A stretch of 64,000 nucleotides of DNA, from assembly GCF_003265705.1 (NCBI RefSeq), contig NW_020313044.1:7559916-7623915 (forward strand), read 5' to 3'. The translations under genes were made by a program, and so were the position numbers. Position 1 is the stretch's first letter, and each line of letters opens with the position of its first letter. Below are positions 36,504 through 46,330 of the stretch, one piece after another. The notes under the pieces were generated by a model. It saw only the letters and a list, made by a program, of their open reading frames with translations, was not told the DNA's origin and ran no database searches. Source of the DNA: Callorhinus ursinus. Its lineage: Eukaryota > Chordata > Mammalia > Carnivora > Otariidae.

Positions 36504-36979
36504 ATTTTTAATTTAGTATTTTGGGATTAGACTTCCACAACATTTTCCTTTTTCCTGAAATCGCCATTTCATAATCCAAATATAACAATTTATGAGGAAA
36601 ATCATTCTCTAGATAAAACAGTGGTTCATTAATAATTACATTACCATGAACAAAGTAAAAGTCACCTTGCTAGAATATAGTTTAATGCTCACGCACTTTC
36701 CATTTCTTTCATTTATTCAGCTTTGGGGACTGATTAAGCCAAGAAACAGCCACAGAAAACTACTATGTGTTTGAAGAGTAAATGACAATGCATATTTCAA
36801 AGTGTAAATGTCTCTTGCTTTGCAGGGCCAATGCATTTCAGCAAAATTGACTATAAGGTGAATTGTTTCCCTATAGACTTGTGATATAAAATCAGCAATA
36901 TGTTGTTTTAGCAAGAAAAAAATGACTAACTTGAGTAATAAAAATAGCTTCAGAATAAATAAATATTACCAAGCTGTGA
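36504..36979. other. Unassigned DNA
   Basis: No feature recognised beyond the probable end of the ancient L1-like fragment. Confidence 0.5.
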
Positions 36980-37105
36980 GATGTTACATGGATTCATTAA
37001 TTCATTCAACAGATATGTGAGAGCCTATAAGGTCCCAGAAACATGCCAAAGATTGAGGATAGAGCAGACAGAGACTGAAACAAAATGCCATACCTTATAG
37101 CACTT
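36980..37105 (-). mobile_element. L2 LINE 3'-end fragment
   Basis: 'attaattcattcaacagata', 'gcctataaggtcccagaaac', 'gaggatagagcagacagaga' is the reverse-strand L2 terminus. It may be one element with 37495-37995, separated by about 390 bases of unassigned DNA. Confidence 0.65.
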
Positions 37106-37494
37106 TCCAAGGTTAGAGTTCATGCTTTGCTTGAAGGACTTACATCCCATGCTTAGGGCCAAGTTTGGTGTCACTTTGTCCCTAGTTTCCCAGATGAGTT
37201 GTCTTCCTCTTATGTTTTGATTGTTTATGAAGTATAAAACAATTAAAATGCTATCTTGGAGTTTGCAAGTAGGTGTCAGTATGTATCATATACTCCTTTT
37301 TTAGATGAAGATGTTGGTTTCACAATGCACTTTACCAGTTTTGTACATTTTGTTTTTGCTTAAGTGAACTTTCTTAAAATGAAGAACACTTTATCTTAAT
37401 TAAGAAGTTACTTATAATGTTCCCATGTTCACAAAAGTAGTTCTCAAAAACCTATTAGTGTAAGACACTAAAGATGTTGGTATCTTGACTGCAA
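37106..37494. other. Unassigned insertion between two L2 blocks
   Basis: The flanking L2 blocks are in order and orientation, so this segment may be an inserted element I cannot name. No coding signal. Confidence 0.4.
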
Positions 37495-37995
37495 TGGTCA
37501 AGCATATATGGACCCTGCCTTTATGGGATTTGCATTTTATCATGGGATTCAGGTCAAAAAAAAAGCAAATTAATTAACTGCATGTTACTGTATTAAGTGC
37601 TATAAAGAGTGTATCTACAATGATCAGGAAAAGCATCTCTGAGAATACTGTTTTATCTGGGAGTCTCACATGTGAAGATTTAGGGTAATGGTGTTCCAAG
37701 CAGAGAAAATAGCAAGTACATAGGTCCTAAGACAGGAAGAAAAGAAAAAAAAAAGTCTTATTTGAAAAACAAAAGAAGACCAGTGTAACCAGAGTTTAGT
37801 GGAAAAGGAGGAGAGACACAGGATATGTATTAGGACATTAACACAGAGGCCAGATCCTTTAGGGTCTTGTAGATCATTGTAAAGAATTTAGATTTATTCT
37901 AAAGGCAATGAGAAACCATAGACAGAGAACTATAAGAAGGCTCCACAAAAATTGAATGGAGTTTTGAGTGCATAATACTGGTTTCCCAGGACTGA
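37495..37995 (-). mobile_element. L2 LINE fragment
   Basis: 'accctgcctttatgggattt', 'tggtgttccaagcagagaaa', 'ccagatcctttagggtcttg', 'tttagatttattctaaaggc' follow reverse-strand L2 in the right order for about 500 bases. Confidence 0.7.
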
Positions 37996-38363
37996 AATTC
38001 ATACAGTGACAGAGGGTATCACTATTTATAGTATTTGAATGGGTGTTTTACAATAAAGATACCTATACCCAAGATTGAAAAAAAAAATAGATGTTATAAT
38101 TCTACAAAAAACCCAAAGAACATTTGCATAACTAATGTGACTACATGAGAAGTACTTGTAAATCTAACTTTTCTAGGGAGAGAAGTTCACCACACAAGCA
38201 TGGCAGGTGCCCCAGAACATAAGCACTGGAATGGTATGACTCCATTGCAGGTTATAATGGTTAAGGGAAATTCTGATGTGAAAATGGAATTGAAAGAGGC
38301 CCAACCACAACAGGGGGGAGAAGCCACTGCAGTCCTACAAGAAAGGCATTTTGATGTGCTACC
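37996..38363. other. Unassigned DNA with a short two-strand-open segment
   Basis: 38200-38388 is open for 62 codons on the plus strand and 38187-38393 for 68 codons on the minus strand. The plus-strand frame runs into L1 copy 3 text. No family recognised. Confidence 0.4.
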
Positions 38364-38384
38364 AGGAATGGAATATTCTCTGAG

Positions 38385-41171
38385 ATAGATCACATATTAA
38401 GCCACTAAACAAATCTCAATAAATTTAAGAAAACTGAAACATATTAAGCATCTTGTCCAACCAAACACTATGAAACTAGACATTAATTGTACAACAACAA
38501 AAAAACCCTAGAAAAAACAAAAATGTGTGGTAACTAAACAACATGCTACTAAATAACCAATGGGTCAATGAGCAGTCCAAGAGGAAATTTAAAAATATAT
38601 GGAGATAGATAAAAGTGGAAACAAACCAAAACCAAAATCTTTGAGATGCAGCAAAAGGAGGTCTAAGAGGTAAGTTCATAGCAACACAAGCCTACCTCAA
38701 GAAAAATAAGCATCTCAAGTAAGCAATTTAACCTTATACCTCAAGGAACTAGAAAAAAAAAAACACAAAAAAACAAAGCCCAAAGTTAGTAGGAGGAAGG
38801 AAATAATAAAGATCACAGAAGAAATAAATGACATAGAGAAAAAAACAAACAAACAGAAAAGATCCATGAAACTAAACCTGGTTCTTTGAAAATAGATAAA
38901 CCTTTAGCAAGACTCAAGAAAAACAGAGCACTCAAATAAAATAAAAAATGAAAAAGAAGTTACAACCAACACCACATAAATACAAAGGATTTTAAGCGAC
39001 TACTATGAAAAATTTGTGCCAACAAATTGAACAACCTAAAAGAAATGTTGAAATTCCTAGAAATATATATTCTTCTAAGACTGAATCAGGAAGAAATAAA
39101 AAAATATTAACAGACCAATTACTAGTAACAAAATTGAATTGGTAATCAAAAACATTCTAACAAAAAGAGGTCCAGGACCAGAAGGACTCACAGGTAAATT
39201 TTACCAAACATTTCAAGAAGAGTTAATGACTATCCTTCTCAAATTATTCCAAAAAACGGAAGAGGAAGGAATTCGTTCTATGAGGCCAGCATTACCCTGA
39301 TACCAAAACCAGACAAAGACAGCAGAAAGGAAAGACATAGTACTGGAAGTCCCAGCTGCAGCTATCAAACCAGAAAAAGAAATAAAAGTATCCAAATTGG
39401 TAAGAAAGTAGTATAACTCTCACTATTTGCAAATGACATGATACTGTACATAGAAAACCCTATGACTGCACCAAAAAAAAACTATTAGAAGTCATGAATT
39501 CAGTAAAATTGCATGATACCAAATTAATATACAGAAATATGTTGCATTTCTATACAATAATAATGAAGTAGCAGAAAGAGAAATTAAGAAAATAATCCCA
39601 TTTACAATTGCAGCAGAAAGAATAAAATGCTTAGGAATAAATTTAACCAAGGAGATGAAAGACCTGTACTCTGAAAACTATAAAACATGGATAAAAGAAA
39701 TTGGAGACAACACAAATGGAAAGATAAACCATGCTCATAAATGGAAAAATTATTACTGTTATCCATACTACCCAAAGCAATCTACAGATTCAGGTCAATC
39801 CTTATCAAAATACCAATAGTATATTTTACAGAAGAACAAATAATCCAAAAATTTCAATGGAAACACAAAAGACACCAAACAGCCAAAGTAATCTTGAGAA
39901 AAAGGAACAAAGCTAGAGATATAACAGCTCTAGATTACAAACCATATGACAAAGCTATTATAATCCAAACAGTATGGTACCGGCACAAAAACAGACATAT
40001 AGATCAATGAAACAGAATACAGAGCCCAGAAATAAACCCACACTTATATGGTCAATTAATCTATGACAAAGTGGGCAATGGGGAAAAACCAGTCTCTTCA
40101 AAAAATGGTAATGGAAAAACTGGACAGCTACATGCAAAAAAAAAAAAAAAATACACTGGACCACTTTTTTCTACCATACACAAAAATAAACTCAAAATAT
40201 ATTAAAAACTTAAAGGTGAGGCCTGAATCCATAAAATTCCTAGAAGAAAATATTAGGCAGTAATCTCTTAGATGTTGGTCTTGGCAACATATTTATGGAT
40301 ATGACTCTTCAGGCAAGGGAAACAAAAGCAAAATAAACTATTAGGACTACACCAAAATAAAAGCCTTCTGCACAGTGAAGGAAACCAGCTACAAAACAAA
40401 AAGGTCACCTAGTTATTGGGAGAAGATATTTGCAAATGATACATACAATAAGGAGTTAATATTCCAGCTATATAAAGAACTTATACAACTCACCACCAAA
40501 AAAACCCCACAAATAATCCAACTAAAAAACAGGCAGATGACTTGAATAGACATTTCGGCAAACACATACAGATTTCCAGAAGACACATGAAAAGATGCTC
40601 AGTATTACTAACTGTCAGGGAAATGCAATTCAAAACACCAATGAGTTATCACCTCACACCAGTCAGAACGGCTGGTATCAAAGAGACAAGAAATAACAAA
40701 TGTTAGCAAAGATGTGGAAAAAAAGGGATTCTCATGCACTGTTGGTGGCATGTTAATTGGTGTAGTCACTGTGGAATCCAGTATAGAGTGTCCTCAAAAA
40801 ATTAAAAAGAGAAATACCATATGACCCAGTAATTCCACTCCTGGTATTTATCCAAAGATAACAAAAATAGTAATTAAAAAAAATGCACGCCTATGTTTAT
40901 TGCAGCATTATTTATAATAGCCATGACATAGAAGCAAACTAAGTGTCTATCAAGAGATGAATAAAGAAAATGTAATATATATATATACACATACACACAT
41001 TATGTATATATATATTTATATATCTATATACTTATATTTATACACACACAATGAAATGTTACTCATAAAAAAGGAATGAAATTTTGCCATTTGCAACAAC
41101 ATGGGTAGAGCTAGAGGGTATTATGCTAAGTGAAACAGAAAAAGACATTCCAAATAATTTTACTTATATGA
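38385..41171 (+). pseudogene. L1 ORF2 remnant of copy 3
   Basis: Thumb and palm text with the core deleted. The active-site block at 39426-39437 reads F-A-N-D, so the first catalytic aspartate is asparagine, as in copy 1. The C-terminal part is recognisable at 40063-40263 and 40700-40860. Ends at TGA 41169-41171. Confidence 0.8.
40978..41052. repeat. (TA)n/(CA)n microsatellite in L1 copy 3
   Basis: About 75 bases of mixed TA, CA and TATG units in the ORF2 C-terminal remnant, at the same relative place as the microsatellite in copy 1 (9519). Confidence 0.85.
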
Positions 41172-41365
41172 GGAACCTAAAAAACAAATGAACAAATAAA
41201 CAGAAAATAGAAATAGACTCACAAATACAGAGTACAAACTAGTAGTTGCCAAAGGGGAGGGGAGAGTAGTGTGTGTGTGTCGGGGGGGGAAGGGGTGAGC
41301 GTGAAACAGGTGAGGAGTTAAAGAGGTACAATATATAAGTCATGGGGATGAAAAGTACTGGACAG

Positions 41366-41563
41366 GGGCGCCTGGGTGGCTCAGTCGTTAAGCGTGTGCC
41401 TTCGGCTCAGGTCATGATCCCAGGGTCCTGGGATCGAGCCCCACATCCAGCTCTCTGCTCAGCGGTAAGCCTGCTTCTCCCTCTCCCACTCCCCCTGCTT
41501 GTGTTCCCTCTCTCGCTGTGTCTCTTTCTGTCAAATAAATAAATAAAATCTTTAAAAAAAAAA
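41366..41563 (+). mobile_element. CAN-SINE, well preserved
   Basis: 'gggcgcctgggtggctcagt', 'ccttcggctcaggtcatgat', 'ccactccccctgcttgtgtt', 'caaataaataaataaaatct', poly(A). Duplication 'gaaaagtactggacag' / 'gaaaagtacaggatag' at 41350 and 41564. This sequence type is the basis for the arctoid call. Confidence 0.96.
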
Positions 41564-41738
41564 GAAAAGTACAGGATAGGGAATAGAATCTATGATATTT
41601 TAATAACTTTGTATGATGATACATAGTAACTACACCTACTATGATGAGCATTTATAATGTATAGAACTGTCATATCACTAAACTGTATACCTGAAATTAA
41701 TATTGTATATCAACTACACTCAGTAAAAAAATATTTTT

Positions 41739-42807
41739 AAAAACTGATTAATATCAATTCTTAAGTGATCATTAACTTTGTACGGTCCTCAATTCTTTCC
41801 ATCTCCCGTATATCTCTAATGTTGTTGGTGTCAGCTTTTATAAATTAGTATTGTTTCAAATCTACTATTTTTTCTTCCAGAGAACACATTTAATGCATTG
41901 CTTTTTGTGACAAAGAAGTCAAACTTCTTAATCTCAAATAGCAAGAGATGAGGCACATTGGTGGGGAAAAACTGTCCAATCATAATAATGGATTCAACTA
42001 ATCCTGGGGCCAGTGAAAAGGACATGAGCTGCCTCAGAAATTTAAAGAGGTATATTTACATGTATATTCAAAGATTTCAGTAAAAATGCTTCTCATCCTA
42101 AGCCTTTATCTACATTCTATGTAGGACCAGGGATTTTATATGTGGGAGGAAATAATCAATAAGCTTTAAAAAAAAGACATTTCTGTGGATATATATCCCC
42201 GAGAATAACCACCATACTACCTCAAAGTAGCTAATACATGCGTTCAGACTGGAAGAAAAGAGCTGAACTTAATTTTCTACAGCATTTCCCGTGGTATTAT
42301 ATTTGCTTGTGCCAAATGGATATGGACATTTTTAGCTGAAATTTTCAGTGGTTTGTTTTTTCATCTTATGTGTGCTCTGATGCATAATTTCATCTGCTCA
42401 CACCTGCAAAACCAACATGTTGGCTGTGTAGAAAACTACCATGGCTCCTACTATCACATGGGACTATAGTACTAAATGCTTAATGGGCCAGTTGCTTCCA
42501 AAGCAAACAAACGATTCATCAGGATTTAGGCTACCTTTATGATTGCCCAGTACAAATGAAAACCCCTTTGTTCTGTTTATGACAACATTTCTTCTCCAAT
42601 CCTTTCACTAGAACCTTTACCCCTTATTAGATGTACTACTTAATTGATAACTTTCACTAGTACTGTTGTACTTCATGACTTGAAGAACTTCTCAAGAATG
42701 ATTTATGGGAAGAAAATATGCAAGATTAAGCAATCTTTTGTAGATCTTGATGAGAGACTAAAAATAATCCTAAAATCAATATTCAGTTCCTAATTTAAGT
42801 TCACTTT
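41739..42807. other. Unassigned single-copy DNA
   Basis: About 1.07 kb with no recognised repeat or gene between L1 copy 3 and the nested L1 locus. Confidence 0.5.
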
Positions 42808-42822
42808 AAAACTAGTCCTTAA
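42808..42822. repeat. Target-site duplication of outer L1, left copy
   Basis: aaaactagtccttaa, repeated exactly at 50775-50789. Read on the other strand the junction is TTTT/AAAG, a good L1 endonuclease site. Confidence 0.93.
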
Positions 42823-43525
42823 GGGGTATCTTTACCCCAAAGATACAAATGTAGTGACCCGAAGAGGTACGTGCACCCTGATGTTTATAGCAGCAATGTC
42901 CACAATAGCTAAACTATGGAAAGAGCCAAGAGGTCCATCGACAGATGAATGGATAAAGAAGATGTGGTATTTATATACAATGGAATATTATGCAGCCATC
43001 AAAAGGAATGAAATCTTGCCATTTGCAACGATGTGCATGGAACTGGAGGGTATTATGCTGAGCGAAATAAGTCCATCAGAGAAAGACATGCATCATATGA
43101 TTTCACTGATATGAGGAATTCTTAATCTCAGGAAACAAACTGAGGGTTGCTGGAGTGGTGGGGGGTGGGAGGGATGGAGTGGCTGGGTGATAGACACTGG
43201 GGAGGTTATGTGCTATGGTGAGATCTGTGAATTGTGTAAGACTGATGAATAACAGACCTGTACCTCTGAAACAAATAATACATTTAATGTTAAAAAAAAA
43301 AAGATAGTAGGAAGGGAAAAATAAAGTGGGGGAAATCGGAGGGGGAGATGAACCATGAGAGATTATGGACTCTGAGAAACAAACTGAGGCTTCTAAAGGG
43401 GATGGGCATGGGGGGATGGGTTAGCCTGGTGATGGGTATTAAAGAGGGCATGTATTGAATGGAGTACTGGGTGTTATACGCAAACAATGAATCATGGAAC
43501 TCTACATCAAAAACTAATGATGTAA
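42823..43525 (+). mobile_element. Outer 5'-truncated L1, left part
   Basis: Begins abruptly in the ORF2 C-terminal region ('ggggtatctttaccccaaag') and closely matches 49840-50540 of the inner L1. It codes the last ~86 residues of ORF2 (42854-43114), then a 3' UTR. It breaks at 'actaatgatgtaa' where the full-length L1 begins and continues at 50608. Both belong to the same young carnivore L1 lineage by eye. Confidence 0.93.
43509..43525. repeat. Target-site duplication of inner L1, left copy
   Basis: aaaaactaatgatgtaa, exact copy at 50591-50607. The sequence is part of the outer L1's 3' UTR, so the inner L1 used the outer L1 as its target. Confidence 0.93.
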
Positions 43526-44580
43526 GGAGGGGGCGGAGCAAAATGGCAAAGGAGTAGGTGACCTGGATTTCGTCTGGTCTCAGGAATTCACCTAGATAGG
43601 GATCAAACCATTCTGAACACCTACGAACTCAACAGGAGATCAAAGAAAAGAATAGCAACAACTCTCTGAACAGAAAAGCGACCACTTACTGGAAGGTAGG
43701 ATGTGCAGAGAAGTGAATCCAAAGCAATACTCAGGAGGTTAGAGGGGGGTTGAGGGGGCTTCTGTTGGCTGCTTCTGGCAAGTGATAGAGCCGCAGAGCA
43801 CAAAATCGGAGCTGTTAGAAATCAGCTCCGCTGAGGGACATCGCTCCAGTGGCTAAGCGGGAGGTGGAACCCTCACAGGACAGTGTGGTCTCAGGACCCT
43901 TGGGGTCACAGAAAGACCAGGGGTGCCTGAATGAAACAGAACTCCTAAAAAAAGAAAAAAAAGAAAAGAAACAGAACTCCCAGGTATCGGAGCGGGGAAA
44001 CCGGCTGCAGAAATGGAGCCGAGGCATGGGCTCTCAGCTCGGGGTTGCCATAAACTGTGATCTGCGGCACAGTCAGGCCACTGCTCCCCCAGCAGGGACC
44101 CAAAAAGCGGCAGAGCCGGGGAGACTCCCCTTCCTCCCCGGGAGGAGCGGCACGGGAGCGCAACACAGGGATCTGCTGGGTTTGGAGACACCACACAGGG
44201 TCAGGTGCCAGAGAAACACTTCGTCACAGGCCGGGTGAGCATGGAGTGCGGCTGGAGACTGGGTACACAGGAGTGACTGACTGCTTTTCTCTGGAGGTAC
44301 ACTGGGGAGCGGGGCCCGAGTCCTTGCCTCCTCTGGGCAGAGATTGGGAGGCCATCATTTACACTCTCGTCCTCCAAAGCTGTACCGAGAGTTTGTAGGG
44401 AACAAAAGCTCCCGAGAGCAAACCCAAGCAGATTGTTTAGCCCGGACCAACAAGGGCAGGGCAATTCCGCCTCTGGTAAACACATTTGGAAACCATGGCA
44501 ACAGGCCCCTCCCCCAGAAGATCAACACGAACAGCCCGCCAAGACCAAGTTAACCGAGCAATGAGAACGGGAGAACTCCA
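43526..44580 (+). promoter_or_regulatory. L1 5' UTR, probable internal promoter region
   Basis: GC- and CpG-richer than anything else in the window. The first bases read 'ggagggggcggagcaaaatg'. In L1s generally the 5' UTR carries the RNA polymerase II promoter. Several overlapping frames are open on both strands (129 codons plus strand at 43849-44238, 113 codons at 44057-44398, 113 codons minus strand at 43853-44194); I regard them as unproven. Confidence 0.7.
43539..43547 (+). promoter_or_regulatory. YY1-like site near L1 5' end
   Basis: 'caaaatggc', about 14 bases after the L1 start, resembles the YY1 core (ATGG/CCAT) that sets start-site position in human L1. Position and core agree; binding is inferred only. 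Confidence 0.4.
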
Positions 44581-44690
44581 GTGCTAGGGGAATAATGCAT
44601 ATAGAATTCATGGCTTTTTTACCATGATTCATTAGTCTTTCAAAGTTAATTTTTTAACTGTTTTTTTTTTATTTTTCTTTTTCCCTATTT

Positions 44691-45175
44691 CAACCAACAT
44701 CTTATCAAACCCTTTTTTTTAAAAACATTTTTATTTTTCATTTTTAGTCATATTCTATCCCTTCATAGTAGTTACCCTTATTTTTGGCATATATATATAA
44801 GTCGTTCTCTCTTTAAAATTTGAGACACAGTTTCTTATAACAGATCAAAATATACCCTAAGTCACTAGTGTATGGCCTTGTTCTAGTCTCCTGCCTGATC
44901 ACACTCTCTACCTTTTTTTTTCTTTTTTTTAAAACTTCTTCTGTCTGTTTTCAAACAACTTATCAATTCCTTTTATAAAATATTTTATAATTTTCATCTT
45001 TACAATCATATTCCATCCCTTCATTGTATTAACCCTTATTTTCTACATATATACGTCTTTTCTTTCTTTAAAATTTTAGGAAGCACTTTCTCCTAACAGA
45101 CCAAAATACACCCAAATTCTAGTGTATGGCACTGATCTATGCACTAGCCTGATCATATTTGATCATATTCTGTTT
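44691..45175. repeat. Two tandem T-rich units in L1 5' UTR
   Basis: Two diverged copies of about 255 bases (about 44691-44950 and 44952-45175). Shared landmarks include 'tatcccttcat'/'catcccttcat', a 'ctttaaaatttt'-like block, 'aacaga(t/c)caaaata' and 'ctagtgtatggc' (44865 and 45119). Confidence 0.8.
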
Positions 45176-45353
45176 TTTTTTGTTTTGTTCTGTTTTTGTT
45201 TTCTTTTTCGTTTTTTTTCTCTTTTTTTCTTTCTTTCCCTTTCTTTTCCCCTGGTTTCAGGTCTTTTCTGATTTGTTTAGAGTATACTTTCTAGGGACGT
45301 TGTTAACCTGTTAGCATTTTGTTCTCTCATTCAACTATTCTCCCCTGGACAAA

Positions 45354-46249
45354 ATGAGAAGATGAAAAAAATCACCTCAGCAAAAAGGACAAGAGATAGT
45401 ACCGTCTGCCAGGGACCTACTCAATACGGACATTAGTACGATGTCGGACTTAGAGTTCAGAATCGTGACTTTAGAGATAATAGCTGGGCTTGAAAAAAGC
45501 ATGGAAGTTATTAGAGAAACCCTTCCTGGAGAAATAAAAGAAGTAAAATCTAACCAAATTGAAATCAAAAAGGCTATTAATGAGGTGCAATCAAAAATGG
45601 GGGCACTAACTGCTAGGTTAAATGAGGCAGAAGAGAGAATCAGCGATATAGGACACCAAATGATGGAAAATAAAGAAGCGGAGAAAAAGAGAGATAAACA
45701 ACTACTGGATCACGAGGGCAGAATTTGAGAGATAAGCGAAACCATAAGACAAAACAACATTAGAATAATTGGGAACCCAGAAGAAGAAGAAAGTGAGAGT
45801 GGGGCAGAAGGTATATTGGAGGATATTATACCAGAGAACTTCACTAACGTGGGGAAGGAAACAGGCATCAAAATCCAGGAGGCACAGAGAACCCCTTTCA
45901 AAATCAATAAAAATAGGTCAACACCCCGACATCTAATAGTAAAACTTACGAGTCTCAGAGACAAAGAGAAAATCTTGAAAGCAGCTCAGGAAAGAGATAT
46001 GTAACCTATAATGGTAGAAACATTAGATTGACAGTAGACATATCCACAGAGACCTGGCAGGCCAGAAAGGACTGACATGATATCTTCAGAGCACTAAACG
46101 AGAAAAATCTGCAGCCAAGAATACTATATCCAGCCAGGCTGTCATTTACAATAGAAGGAGAGATAAAAAGATTCCAGGATAAACAAAAACTAAAGGAATT
46201 GGCAAACACGAAAACAGCCCTACAAAAAATATTGAAAGGGATCCTCTAA
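45354..46249 (+). pseudogene. L1 ORF1 (RNA-binding protein), disrupted
   Basis: The ORF1 product of an active L1 is a trimeric RNA-binding chaperone that packages L1 RNA in the cytoplasm. ATG at 45354; TGA at codon 4 (45363-45365). A 95-codon open piece follows at 45441-45728 with heptad-like coiled-coil text (LEIIAGLEKSMEVIRE). Stop TGA at 45726-45728, then in the same frame the RRM-like part ('RQNNIRIIG', 'RHLIVKLTSLRDKEKILKAA') to TAA at 46002-46004. A later frameshift precedes the natural end at 46247-46249. About 298 codons in span, usual for the family. Confidence 0.92.
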
Positions 46250-46330
46250 GCAAAGAGAGAGCCTAAAGGCAACATAGACCAGACAGGAACACAGATAATA
46301 TACAGTAACAGTCACTTGACAGGCAATACA

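Larger units (their letters stand above)
38364..41738 (+). mobile_element. L1 LINE copy 3, 5'-truncated
   Basis: Starts within the endonuclease coding region ('atagatcacatattaagcca' at about 38385) and runs to a 3' UTR ending near 'gtatatcaactacactcagt' and an A-rich tail. About 430 bases of the reverse-transcriptase core are deleted near 39320-39345. A CAN-SINE sits in its 3' UTR (41366-41563). It resembles copies 1 and 2 more than the 43.5-50.6 kb element. Confidence 0.85.

Noticed and set aside
43849..44238. 129-codon GC-rich frame as a possible exon
   Set aside because: Lies in the L1 5' UTR, competes with equally long frames on both strands, and has no recognisable domain. Kept only as a speculative finding.
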